A stretch of 64,000 bases of DNA, from contig NZ_BMQC01000009.1 in the NCBI RefSeq assembly GCF_014647915.1, forward strand, positions 62,001 through 126,000, given 5' to 3'. Each line of letters starts with the position of its first letter. The stretch's first letter is position 1. This document shows, in pieces, positions 38,371-46,699 of this stretch. Made by a program: the position numbers and the translations under genes. The stretch is from Pilimelia terevasa. Lineage in GTDB: Bacteria > Actinomycetota > Actinomycetes > Mycobacteriales > Micromonosporaceae. The notes under the pieces were generated by a model, which made no database searches, was not told the origin of the DNA, and saw only the letters and a list, made by a program, of their open reading frames with translations.

Positions 38371-39617
38371 CGGTCCTGCGCCTGCTCTACCTGATCCTGG
38401 CCGGGTCCGCGCTCGCCCTGCTGGTCGCGGGCGTCCGCGAGCAGCGCCGGCACCTGCGGCACCTGCACGCGATCCCGCACCGGGTGCTGGTCAACGGCAT
38501 CCGCGGCAAGAGCTCCATCACCCGGCTGTGCGCGGGCGCGCTGCGCGGCGGCGGCCAGGTCGTGGTCGCCAAGACCACCGGTACCGCCGCGCGGCTGATC
38601 TTCCCCGACGGCACCGAGGAGCCGGTCTACCGCAAGTTCGGCGTCGCCAACGTCGTGGAGCAGATCGGCATCGTCCGCCGCGCCTCGGCGTACCGGCCGG
38701 ACACGCTCGTCATCGAGTGCATGGCCGTGCTGCCCGCGCTCCAGGAACTGAACCAGGAGAAGCTCATCCAGTCCACGATCGGCGTGCTGTGCAACGTCCG
38801 GGAGGACCACCTCGACGAGATGGGCCCGACGCTGGACGACGTGGCCCGCTCGCTGAGCCGCTCGATGCCCGTCGGCGGCGTGTGCGTGACCGCCGAGCGC
38901 GAGCGCCTGCCGCTGCTGCGCGCCGAGGCCGCGCGGCGCCGGTGCGAGCTGGTCAGCGTCGACCCCGAATCGGTCACCGACGAGGAGCTGCGCCGGTTTG
39001 GCTGGATCACCTTCAAGGACAACGTGGCCATCGCGCTCAAGGTGGCGCAACTGCGCGGGGTGTCCCGCGCCGACGCGCTGGCCGGCATGTGGGCGGCGCC
39101 GCCGGACCCCGGCGCGCTGACGGTCTCCCGGTACCGGGTCGGCGGCGGCGTGCTCTCGTTCGCGAACGTGTTCGCCGCCAACGACCCGCAGTCCACGCTG
39201 GACAACGTCCGGCTCATGCAGCGGCAGGGCCTGATCGGCGGGCCGCTGCACGTGGTGATCAACTGCCGGCCCGACCGGATGGAGCGCAACGCGCAGATGG
39301 GCGCCCTGGTCGCCGACCTGGACCCGGCCCGGGTGGTGCTGATCGGCGACCCGGTGCGCAGCGCCCGGTCGGCCGTCGCCGCGGCCTGGGCCGACCGGGT
39401 CGCCGACCTCGGCGGCCGCCGCTCCCCGCAGCGGCTGCGCGAGGAGCTGCTCGCCGGGGTGTCCGGCGACGTGTCCATGGTGGCCATCGGCAACATCCAC
39501 GGGCAGGGGGAGGTGCTGCTGGAGGAGCTGGCGGCCCTGCCGGCGGCCGACGGCGCCGGCCCGCCGCCGCAGCGGGCGGCCGCCCCGGCGCCGGTACCGA
39601 CGACGACGAGGGGATGA
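38367..39617 (+). CDS. pgsB: Poly-gamma-glutamate synthase PgsB/CapB-type amide ligase
   Basis: A 416-residue membrane-anchored Mur-ligase-like enzyme. An N-terminal membrane helix is followed by the ATP-binding loop VNGIRGKSSITRL (GxxGKS at 44-50), then TKTTGTAARLIFPDG, NVVEQIGIVRRA, NVREDHLDEMG and NIHGQGE, all hallmarks of CapB/PgsB. The family joins glutamate residues through gamma-carboxyl amide bonds using ATP. It is coupled to the gene before and to PgsC after it. The order B-C is as in Bacillus, but no PgsA/CapA is present. Confidence 0.9.
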   Translation: MTVLRLLYLILAGSALALLVAGVREQRRHLRHLHAIPHRVLVNGIRGKSSITRLCAGALRGGGQVVVAKTTGTAARLIFPDGTEEPVYRKFGVANVVEQIGIVRRASAYRPDTLVIECMAVLPALQELNQEKLIQSTIGVLCNVREDHLDEMGPTLDDVARSLSRSMPVGGVCVTAERERLPLLRAEAARRRCELVSVDPESVTDEELRRFGWITFKDNVAIALKVAQLRGVSRADALAGMWAAPPDPGALTVSRYRVGGGVLSFANVFAANDPQSTLDNVRLMQRQGLIGGPLHVVINCRPDRMERNAQMGALVADLDPARVVLIGDPVRSARSAVAAAWADRVADLGGRRSPQRLREELLAGVSGDVSMVAIGNIHGQGEVLLEELAALPAADGAGPPPQRAAAPAPVPTTTRG

Positions 39618-39619
39618 CG

Positions 39620-40102
39620 ATGTTCGGAATCACCGTGAACCCGCAGCTCGCCGCGATCGGACTGGGCCTCGGCCTGATCTTCGCGCTGGTCTGCTACCTG
39701 GCCACCAACCTCTCCCCCGGCGGCATGATCACGCCGGGCTGGGTGGCGGTGTCGGTCCTCACCGACTACCGGCAGACGGTGGTCATCGCCGGGATGACGG
39801 TCGTGACCTACCTGGCGACGCGGGTCGTGCAGAAGGTGACGATCCTGTACGGCAAGCGGCTGTTCGCGGCCGTGGTGCTGCTCGGGGTCGTGCTGCAACT
39901 GTCGCTGTACCTGCTGATCCAGCGGGACCTGCCGCTGCTGTTCGAGCACCAGACGCTCGGCTTCATCGCGCCCGGCCTGATCAGCTACCAGCTTCTGCGC
40001 CAGCCCCCGGTGCCGACGATCGCCGCGGTCGTGACGGTGTCCGGGGTGACGTTCGCCGCGCTGGCGGCCGGGGTGCTGGGGGGGCTCGGGCCGTGGGCGT
40101 GA
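39620..40102 (+). CDS. pgsC: Poly-gamma-glutamate biosynthesis membrane protein PgsC/CapC
   Basis: A 160-residue protein with about five membrane helices. The start MFGI, the GGMITPGWVAVSVL segment, VQKVTILYGKRLFAAVVLLG and TLGFIAPGLISYQLLRQ correspond to the conserved GLVVPGYLA, FMILYGRRKFA and GVIVPGLIAN blocks of PgsC. It partners PgsB in the membrane complex. ATG 39620 has GAGGGG at good distance; ATG 39614, overlapping the PgsB stop, is an alternative. Confidence 0.88.
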   Translation: MFGITVNPQLAAIGLGLGLIFALVCYLATNLSPGGMITPGWVAVSVLTDYRQTVVIAGMTVVTYLATRVVQKVTILYGKRLFAAVVLLGVVLQLSLYLLIQRDLPLLFEHQTLGFIAPGLISYQLLRQPPVPTIAAVVTVSGVTFAALAAGVLGGLGPWA

Positions 40103-41136
40103 GGTCGCACCGCCGGACGGTGTCGCCGGACCGCCTCGGCACCGCCGTGGTCGCCGCGGCGACGGCGCTGGTCCTGGGCACCAGCATCAGCACGTTCGTC
40201 CGGCGGCCGGCGGGGCCGCACCGCGCGCAGGCGTCGGCGGCGACGTCGGCCCGGGAGTCCGGCCACTACTTCGACCGCGCCGCCGACCCCGCCCGGACCG
40301 TGGTCCGCGGCGCCGACGGCCGGGTCGTCGCGGTCCTGACCGACGGCGCGCGGACGGTCCGGCTCTCCGGGCCGTCACGGGACTTCGCCGAGCCCCGGTA
40401 CACGGCCCGGCACGTGCGCACCAACGCGTGGGTCCGGCTGCTGCCGCGGCCGTGGACGCAGGAGACCCGCAACGCCCCGTGGTTCGTCCAGTGGCTGGCC
40501 GACGCCCGCGCCGACCGCTCCCCCGACGTCCTCGCCGTCATGGCCGAGTACCTGCACGGCGCCCCCGCCCGCCGCGACCGGCACGGCGTCCGGGTGGCCG
40601 GCGACGCCGAGTACGGCCCCGTCTCCGCCGACGACCCGGACGGCCGCGCCGAGAACTCCGACTTCTACGACTACCTCGGGGTGCCCTGGAGGTTCCCCGG
40701 CGGCGAGGTGCGCGCGCCCGCGCGGAAGCGGTACGGCGCCGCCGACTGCTCGGGCTTCATCCGGCTCGTCTACGGGTACCGGATGGGCCTGTCGATGCGC
40801 GCCCGCGGCGACCGGCGGCCGGGCGAGCTGCCCCGCACCTCGGCGGCGATGGCCAGCCGCGCGGGCGGTACCGTCGTCGCCCGCGACCGCAACGGCCCGC
40901 CGCCGCTGGACCAGCTCCAGGAGGGCGACCTGGTGCTGTTCGACGTGGACCCCGACGACCCGGCGCCGATCACCCACTCCGGCATCTACCTCGGCCTCGA
41001 CGACGAGGGGCGCCCGCGCTTCGTCTCCAGCCGGACCACCGCCAACGGCCCGACGTTCGGCGACCTCGGCGGCGCCGCGGTCCTGGACGGCCCCGGCCAC
41101 TACGCCCGCGGCCTGCGCGTCATCCGCCGCCTCTGA
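40099..41136 (+). CDS. NlpC/P60-family cysteine hydrolase in PgsBC operon
   Basis: A 345-residue protein with a signal-anchor helix at 12-33 and a C-terminal NlpC/P60 domain. The catalytic Cys217 is in ADCSGFIRLVYGY and His293 in ITHSGIYLGL. NlpC/P60 enzymes cut D-glutamyl amide bonds in peptidoglycan; in Bacillus, PgdS of this family trims poly-gamma-glutamate. Given the operon, release or processing of the polymer is the likely role. GTG 40099 overlaps the PgsC stop (GTGA); GTG 40093 is also in frame. Confidence 0.85.
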   Translation: MRSHRRTVSPDRLGTAVVAAATALVLGTSISTFVRRPAGPHRAQASAATSARESGHYFDRAADPARTVVRGADGRVVAVLTDGARTVRLSGPSRDFAEPRYTARHVRTNAWVRLLPRPWTQETRNAPWFVQWLADARADRSPDVLAVMAEYLHGAPARRDRHGVRVAGDAEYGPVSADDPDGRAENSDFYDYLGVPWRFPGGEVRAPARKRYGAADCSGFIRLVYGYRMGLSMRARGDRRPGELPRTSAAMASRAGGTVVARDRNGPPPLDQLQEGDLVLFDVDPDDPAPITHSGIYLGLDDEGRPRFVSSRTTANGPTFGDLGGAAVLDGPGHYARGLRVIRRL

Positions 41137-41195
41137 CCGCCGGTCACCGACCCTCGGCTCACCGCCGGCCGGCACGGGCGCCGCCCGGGGCGGGA

Positions 41196-42122
41196 CTACG
41201 GCCGGTGCAGCGAGTCCAGGAGCGGGCCGACGGCGGCGACCAGGCGGTCGACGCCGGCCGGGTCCTCGCGGACGCCGCGGCTCAGCTCCAGGTGGACGAA
41301 CGCCGCGCCGGCCGCCGCCGCGGCGCGGCCCTGCGCGTTGGTCCGGCCCTCCAGGTCGCCGCACCGGCGCTGCCACGCCCGGCACACCCGCCAGCCGGCG
41401 CGGGCCAGCGCGTCGGCGACCCGGGCCGGCCCGCCGAGGCGGTCGGTCGCGCCGGTGGAGACCACGGCGTCGTACCCGGGCAGGCTGTCGTCGGCGTAGC
41501 CGTGCACCTGCACCTGCGGCACCCCGGCGGCGGCCGCCCGCGCGGCCAGCGCGTGGAACAGCGACTCCGGCCGGTGCGCCACGTCGGCGCGGCCGTCGGC
41601 GGCGTCCCGGTGGGCGCCCGCCACCAGCAGGTACGACCGCGGGGTCGCCGCGGCCAGCCGGGCGGCGATCCGCTCGCTGTGCCGGTCCGCGCGCGGGTGC
41701 GGCGCCTCGACCAGCACCGCCGGGCGGCCCTGGCCGTAGGCGAGCAGGAACGGCAGCCCGCGCCGGTCGGCCGGGTCCGGCGCGGTGAGTGCGTACGGCG
41801 GGCCGGCGGGGTCGCGGTACGGCCGGGTCTCGTAGTCCAGCGCCCCCAGGTCGGGCGGCGTGCCGGCGGCGAGGGCGCGGGCGAACGCGTCCCCGGCGCG
41901 GCGGGCGGCCGCGGCACCGGGCTCGCGGTACGGGCCCTCCGCCGTGAGCCCGGAGGTCAGGACGGCGACGACCTCCTCCGGGGCCACGGCGTCGGCGGCC
42001 AGCACGGAGGGTCGCTCGGCGCCGGGGTCGTCCGCGGGGCCACCGGCGCACGCGCCGCCGGTGGCCACCGCCAGCAGGAGCGCCGCCGCCCGTACGGCGG
42101 TGGCGCGGCGTCGGGAAGACAT
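41196..42122 (-). CDS. Lipoprotein resembling poly-gamma-glutamate/N-formylglutamate hydrolases
   Basis: A 308-residue protein with a lipobox (TGGAC, Cys25). The mature part has VLVEAPHPRADRHSERIAAR (about 136-153), LLVAGAHRDA and late VHLELSRGVRED. The pattern E-x-PH...E, G-x-HR, H-x-E-x-x-R recalls the zinc-binding motifs of N-formylglutamate amidohydrolase and phage-type poly-gamma-glutamate hydrolase families. Similarity is distant. It is convergent with the PgsBC/NlpC operon, so surface turnover of the polymer is a plausible role. Confidence 0.55.
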   Translation of the reverse strand: MSSRRRATAVRAAALLLAVATGGACAGGPADDPGAERPSVLAADAVAPEEVVAVLTSGLTAEGPYREPGAAAARRAGDAFARALAAGTPPDLGALDYETRPYRDPAGPPYALTAPDPADRRGLPFLLAYGQGRPAVLVEAPHPRADRHSERIAARLAAATPRSYLLVAGAHRDAADGRADVAHRPESLFHALAARAAAAGVPQVQVHGYADDSLPGYDAVVSTGATDRLGGPARVADALARAGWRVCRAWQRRCGDLEGRTNAQGRAAAAAGAAFVHLELSRGVREDPAGVDRLVAAVGPLLDSLHRP

Positions 42123-42209
42123 CGAAGGACATCGTAGCCGCGACGGTCCCGGACGGCCCGCCGACGGCGCGCGACGCGTCCGCCGGCCCTCCGGTGCGAG
42201 GATGGGGCG

Positions 42210-42797
42210 ATGGACGTGCGGAGTCCCCACCCCGCGGCTGACAACCCACCCGGCACCGTGACGGTGGTGATGGGCGTGGCCGGCAGCGGGAAGACCACGG
42301 TCGGCCGCCTGCTGGCCGACCGGCTGCGCGTGCCGTACGCCGACGGCGACGACTTCCACCCGGCGGCCAACGTGGCGCGGATGCGGGCCGGGCACGCCCT
42401 GACCGACGCCGACCGCGCGCCGTGGCTGGCCGCCCTCGGGCGGTGGATCGACGCGCGGGGCGCCACCGGCGGCGTGGTGAGCTGCTCGGGCCTGCGCCGG
42501 GCGTACCGCGACGCGCTGCGGCGGGACCGGCCGCGGGTGCGCCTGGTCCTGCTCACCGGCGACCCGGACCTGCTCGCCCGGCGGATCGCCGGCCGGCGGG
42601 ACCACTTCATGGCGCCGGCCATGCTCGCCGGCCAACTGGCGACCCTGGAGCCGCCGGAGCCGGACGAGCCGGTGCTCCAGGTGGACGTCGCCCCGCCGCC
42701 CGCCGTCCTCGTGGCGCGAATCGCGGACTGGCTCGCCGCGCCCGTTTCCCCGCCCGCCGCCGCGGGTACGCCGCCGGTGCGACCGCCGGCGCGCTGA
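42210..42797 (+). CDS. Gluconokinase
   Basis: A 195-residue P-loop kinase of the GntK family: GVAGSGKTTVGRLLADRL (Walker A at 22-30), YADGDDFHPAANVARMRAGH, LTDADRAPWL, SCSGLRRAYRD and GRRDHFMAPAML. It phosphorylates D-gluconate to 6-phosphogluconate. It is 30 bases from the glucose dehydrogenase gene downstream, so the two may form a direct oxidative glucose route (glucose to gluconate to 6-phosphogluconate). The C-terminal 25 residues are a Pro/Ala-rich extension. Confidence 0.9.
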   Translation: MDVRSPHPAADNPPGTVTVVMGVAGSGKTTVGRLLADRLRVPYADGDDFHPAANVARMRAGHALTDADRAPWLAALGRWIDARGATGGVVSCSGLRRAYRDALRRDRPRVRLVLLTGDPDLLARRIAGRRDHFMAPAMLAGQLATLEPPEPDEPVLQVDVAPPPAVLVARIADWLAAPVSPPAAAGTPPVRPPAR

Positions 42798-42827
42798 GGC
42801 GCGGGCGGCGCGGGACGGGAGGTCCCC

Positions 42828-43874
42828 ATGCGCGCGCTCACCGTGCTCCCGGGCAAGGCCGACAGCGTCGAGGTCGGCGACCTGCCCGAACCGGACCCCG
42901 GGGACGACCTGCTCCTGGTACGCGGCCTGGCCGTCGGGGTGTGCGGGACCGACCGGGAGATCGCCGACGGCCGGTACGGGGAGGCGCCGCCGGGCCGGGA
43001 CCGGCTGGTCCTGGGCCACGAGTCGCTGGGCCGGGTGGCGCAGGCGCCGCCGGGCTCCGGCTTCGCCGCCGGGGACCTGGTGGCGGGCGTGGTCCGGCGG
43101 CCGGACCCGGTGCCGTGCGGGGCCTGCGCCCGCGACGAGTTCGACATGTGCCGCAACGGCCGGTACACCGAGCGGGGCATCAAGGGGCTGGACGGCTTCG
43201 GCAGCCAGTGGTGGACGGTGGAGCCGCGGTACGCGGTGCGGCTGGACCCCGCGCTCGGTGCGGCCGGCGTCCTGCTGGAGCCGGCCTCCGTCGTGGTCAA
43301 GGCGTGGGAGCAGGTGGACCGGGTCGGCGCGCGGGCCTGGTCGGAGCCCCACCGGGTACTGGTCACCGGCGCCGGCCCGATCGGCCTGCTGGCGGCCCTG
43401 ATCGGGGTCGGGCGGGGACTGGCGGTGGACGTCCTGGACGTGGCGACCGACGGGCCCAAGCGCGCGGCCGTCGAGGCGCTCGGCGCGCGGTACCACTGCG
43501 CCGGCATGGCCGAGGCCACCCGGGCCGCCCCCGACATCATCATCGAGGCGACCGGGGTCTCCGAGGTCGTCGTCGACGCGATGGCCGGCACCGGGGCGTA
43601 CGGCGTCGTCTGCCTCACCGGGGTGTCCGGGCCGGGCCGGCACCTGCGGGTCGACGTGGGCGCCGTGAACCGCGAACTCGTCCTGGACAACGACGTCGTC
43701 GTCGGCTCGGTCAACGCCAACGCCCGCCACTACGCCGAGGCCGCCCGGGTGCTGGGCGCCGCGGACCCGGCCTGGCTGGCCGCGCTGGTCACCCGGCGGG
43801 TGCCGCTGGCCGGGTACGCCGGGGCGCTGGCGGCGCGCGCGGACGACATCAAGGTCGTCATCGACCTCGACTGA
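42828..43874 (+). CDS. Glucose 1-dehydrogenase-type zinc-dependent MDR enzyme
   Basis: A 348-residue medium-chain dehydrogenase. Catalytic zinc residues are Cys39 (GVCGTDREI) and His64-Glu65 (LGHESLG); a structural-zinc Cys cluster lies at 97, 100 and 108 (PCGACARDEFDMC). The nucleotide fold has VTGAGPIGLLAAL. GTDREI, CRNGRYTERGIKGLDGFGSQ and the late VGSVNANARHY are typical of archaeal-type glucose dehydrogenases. It oxidises glucose to gluconolactone, consistent with the adjacent gluconokinase. Confidence 0.88.
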   Translation: MRALTVLPGKADSVEVGDLPEPDPGDDLLLVRGLAVGVCGTDREIADGRYGEAPPGRDRLVLGHESLGRVAQAPPGSGFAAGDLVAGVVRRPDPVPCGACARDEFDMCRNGRYTERGIKGLDGFGSQWWTVEPRYAVRLDPALGAAGVLLEPASVVVKAWEQVDRVGARAWSEPHRVLVTGAGPIGLLAALIGVGRGLAVDVLDVATDGPKRAAVEALGARYHCAGMAEATRAAPDIIIEATGVSEVVVDAMAGTGAYGVVCLTGVSGPGRHLRVDVGAVNRELVLDNDVVVGSVNANARHYAEAARVLGAADPAWLAALVTRRVPLAGYAGALAARADDIKVVIDLD

Positions 43875-43876
43875 CC

Positions 43877-43911
43877 GGCGGGCGACCCCGGGTGTCCCGG
43901 AGCCGCCCGCC
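43877..43911. terminator. Bidirectional hairpin terminator
   Basis: GGCGGGC (43877-43883) pairs with GCCCGCC (43905-43911) with an inner CCGGG/CCCGG pair, in the 51-base gap between convergent dehydrogenase and M6 protease genes. Confidence 0.7.
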
Positions 43912-43925
43912 GCGGTCGGTCCCGC

Positions 43926-45950
43926 TCAGCGGGGTACGCGGCACTCGCTGGTCGCGGACTTCGCGGGGTCGCTGACCGAGGTCGCCGTCAGCGTGACCAC
44001 GCCCGTGTCGGCGGCCTGCGGCGTGGCGCCGACCGCGACCCGGACGTCCGTCGACTGCCCGAACTTCGCCGTCGCCAGCGCGTTGGGCAGCTCCGCCCGC
44101 CAGCCGGAACCGGCCACGCCGGCCGTCAGCCGGTACACGTCGGACTGGAGGTAGGCGGTCGCGTCCTCCGGGTGCCCCTGGCCGCCGGCCTTGAACTGTC
44201 CGGTGTTCGTCAGCGCGAACGTGCAGGTCACCCCGCCGACGCCCGGCTGGCCGTCGCCGGGCCGGCCGGCGGACAGCGCCGCGCCGCGCAGGCTCGGGCC
44301 GGCGCCGTCGAGCGCGCGCGCCGCCACCGTGTACCGCAGCGTCCCGTCGGCCCCGCGGCGCAGGTCCAGGACGTAGAAGTGCAGGCGGTTGGCCTCGTCC
44401 ACGTACTCGTACTCGCTGCCCGAGCGCGTGCCCGCGTGCAGCAGCGCGTCCGAGAGCTGCCGGTAGTCGCCGACGGTGATCTTCTGGACGGTCCCGTCGG
44501 GGCGGCGGAAGTCGACCATGTCGATGTCCTGCGGGTTGGAGTCGACCACCCACTGGTACGGGGCGTCGTCGGCGTTCTTGGTCTTGCTGAGCAGGACGCC
44601 GGAGTCGGGCGTGAAGGAGTCCGGCCCCATCCGGCCAACGACCTCGACCGTGTAGTTCTGGTATCCGCCGCCGTCGCAGAACGGGTCCGTGGCCGGGTTG
44701 CAGGACGGGGCGCGGTCCTTGTTCATCGCGATGTTGACCCCGGTCAGCTCACCCGGCCCGGCGGACACCGCCCGGGCGGTGACCTCGGCGACGACCAGCC
44801 CCGACGAGGACAGCGCCTCCCGGGACAGCCGCAGGACGTTCTCCTCGCTCAGCAGGTCGATCTTCAACTTGTCCCGCAGCGTGTGCAGCGAGCCCAGCGA
44901 GCCGCCCTTGACCGGCGGGACCTGCCAGCGGGTGTGCGGCCCGCCGGGGCCGTTGAACGTACCCCGCGACATCATGCTCCAGATGCCGGTGTACGCCCGC
45001 CGCGGCGGACTGCCGTACGGGTTGTTGTAGTTGTCGCCGATGTTGAGCAGGTGGGTCAGCTCGTGGGCGTACACGCCCATGCCGGAGCTCTCCGCCTGGA
45101 TGGACGAGCCGCCGCCGGCGTTGGGCCAGATCGCGGCGGCCGCCTTCCACGACGTCCAGTCGACGTAGCGGGTCTTGGCGCTGTTGGGCAGCTTGGGGTC
45201 CGGCGGGCCCCAGGCGTCGGGGACCTCGCCCTTGCCGGCGAACTTCATCTCGCCGAACTCCTGCCAGGTGGACGACTCGTCCTGGCCCGCGGAGAGGATG
45301 AACACCAGCTCGTACTTCTTGGCCTCGGTCTCGCCGACGGCCTTCTTCCAGGCCCCGAGCCCGTCGGCGCGCAGGTCGCGGCCGCATCGGTCGCCCGCCG
45401 GGCAGGCGGCCCCGTTCATGCCGGAGTCGATGCCGTACTCGTGGCCCTTGCCCGGCATCTCGTACGGCCCGAAGCCGGTCAGGTCCACTCCGTAGCGACC
45501 CTGCGAGTCCTGCATCCAGTACTCGTGCAGGGTGTGGCCGCGGTTGAGGTCGTTGGGCTTGTTGAGGAAGTCGCGGTAGAAGGCCGGCACCTGCGCGCGC
45601 GGTACGCCGGCCGCGCTGGGCTGCGGGTTGCCGAAGGCCGTGGAGTGGGCCGCCTGGGTCACGGCGAACGGCTGGTCCGGGTAGTCGAGGGTGACCAGCG
45701 CGATCCTGAAGTTGCGCCGGTCGCCGCGGCGGGTCGGGTCCGCCCAGTTCGTCTGCGGGACCGGGCGGTAGTCGTCCCAGGTCATCGCGTCGGGGTTCTG
45801 CCAGTTCTGCGGGTCGAGGACCTGGAACGGGTCGGCGGCCGGCGGCGCGGCCGACGCGGGGGCGGGGGCCGCCGACAGCAGCAGGCTGACGACGGCCACG
45901 AGTGGCCCGACGCGGCGCAGGCCGCGGCGGGACGGGGCAAAGGGGTGCAT
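43926..45950 (-). CDS. Secreted M6-family (immune inhibitor A-like) metalloprotease
   Basis: A 674-residue secreted zinc protease. Signal peptide to about residue 35; the catalytic motif is HELTH (His296, Glu297, His300) in GVYAHELTHLLNIGDNYNNP, followed by GIWSMMSRGTFNGPGGPH, which contains the Met-turn of the M6 group. DYPDQPFAVTQ and HEYWMQDSQGRYGVDL near the N-terminus are also M6 hallmarks. The C-terminal 200 residues form beta-rich domains. ATG 45950 follows GAAGGGCG. A palindrome TGTCAA-N4-TTGACA lies 190 bases upstream. Confidence 0.88.
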   Translation of the reverse strand: MHPFAPSRRGLRRVGPLVAVVSLLLSAAPAPASAAPPAADPFQVLDPQNWQNPDAMTWDDYRPVPQTNWADPTRRGDRRNFRIALVTLDYPDQPFAVTQAAHSTAFGNPQPSAAGVPRAQVPAFYRDFLNKPNDLNRGHTLHEYWMQDSQGRYGVDLTGFGPYEMPGKGHEYGIDSGMNGAACPAGDRCGRDLRADGLGAWKKAVGETEAKKYELVFILSAGQDESSTWQEFGEMKFAGKGEVPDAWGPPDPKLPNSAKTRYVDWTSWKAAAAIWPNAGGGSSIQAESSGMGVYAHELTHLLNIGDNYNNPYGSPPRRAYTGIWSMMSRGTFNGPGGPHTRWQVPPVKGGSLGSLHTLRDKLKIDLLSEENVLRLSREALSSSGLVVAEVTARAVSAGPGELTGVNIAMNKDRAPSCNPATDPFCDGGGYQNYTVEVVGRMGPDSFTPDSGVLLSKTKNADDAPYQWVVDSNPQDIDMVDFRRPDGTVQKITVGDYRQLSDALLHAGTRSGSEYEYVDEANRLHFYVLDLRRGADGTLRYTVAARALDGAGPSLRGAALSAGRPGDGQPGVGGVTCTFALTNTGQFKAGGQGHPEDATAYLQSDVYRLTAGVAGSGWRAELPNALATAKFGQSTDVRVAVGATPQAADTGVVTLTATSVSDPAKSATSECRVPR

Positions 45951-46333
45951 GAGGCGCCCTTCGGTCGGGGTCGGCGGCCGGTCGGCCGGAAGCGGGAGGG
46001 CGGCGGGCGGTGTCCGGTCGGTCACGCGGGCGACTCGAATGGACGGGGTGACGGGCCGCGGCGAGGGAGGCCGGCTGCGCCGCGGAGGTGCGGCGCGCGG
46101 ACGGTGGCGGGCACGGCGCCGGTCGGCGGGGCACCCCGACCTGTCAACGGATTGACAAGGGTCATTGGAGGGGAGAGTAGGACCGGCAGACCAGCACGTC
46201 AACGACGGGGCGGGGGCCGGCGTCCCCGACCGGGTCGGACTGGGTCGGCGCCGGTTGCCCCGCCCCGGGCGGTGCGGCACCATGTCACGTACCGGCCGGG
46301 CCACCTGCCGCTCTGCCAGCAGGAGGAACCACC
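45951..46333. other. 383-base divergent intergenic region
   Basis: No gene seen. It contains the TGTCAACGGATTGACA palindrome at 46142-46157 and the AGGAGGAA ribosome site of the small membrane protein at its right end. Confidence 0.5.
46142..46157. promoter_or_regulatory. Palindrome TGTCAACGGATTGACA
   Basis: Perfect 6-bp arms TGTCAA/TTGACA with a 4-base spacer, in the gap between the M6 protease and the small membrane protein. It shares the TGTCA-N6-TGACA form and 12 of 16 positions with the site at 28263-28278. Confidence 0.5.
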
Positions 46334-46675
46334 ATGAGTACGGTCAAGTCGCTGTGGGCGATGGTGCAGGGCGACCCCACCTTCATGCGCCGCATCAACG
46401 GCTGGCTGACGGTCTTCTGGGTCGCCATGATCCCAGTCAGCCTGGCCGCCGGGTGGCTCGACTCGGTCGTCTACGTCTCCGCACTCTCCCTGTGGGCACT
46501 GGTGTCCGGCCACTGGTCGGCGTGGCAGGCCGCCCGGGTGGAGGTCAAGCAGCAGGAGGAGGCCAAGGCCCGGGAGAAGCAGGACATCCCGGCCGAGGTG
46601 GCGCAGAAGGTGGCCGAGGTCGTCGACGTACCGCGCCAGCGCTGCACCTCCTGCGGCACGCCCGCCGCCGGCTGA
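46334..46675 (+). CDS. Small membrane protein with coiled coil and CxxC tail, 113 aa
   Basis: Two membrane helices (about 20-38 and 42-62, WLTVFWVAMIPVSLAAGWL), then a charged helical stretch (VEVKQQEEAKAREKQ) and a C-terminal CTSCGT motif that could bind metal or form a disulfide. No family recognised. Strong ribosome site AGGAGGAACCACC before ATG. Confidence 0.7.
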   Translation: MSTVKSLWAMVQGDPTFMRRINGWLTVFWVAMIPVSLAAGWLDSVVYVSALSLWALVSGHWSAWQAARVEVKQQEEAKAREKQDIPAEVAQKVAEVVDVPRQRCTSCGTPAAG

Positions 46676-46699
46676 CGGGGTCCGCGCCCTCGGGCCGGC

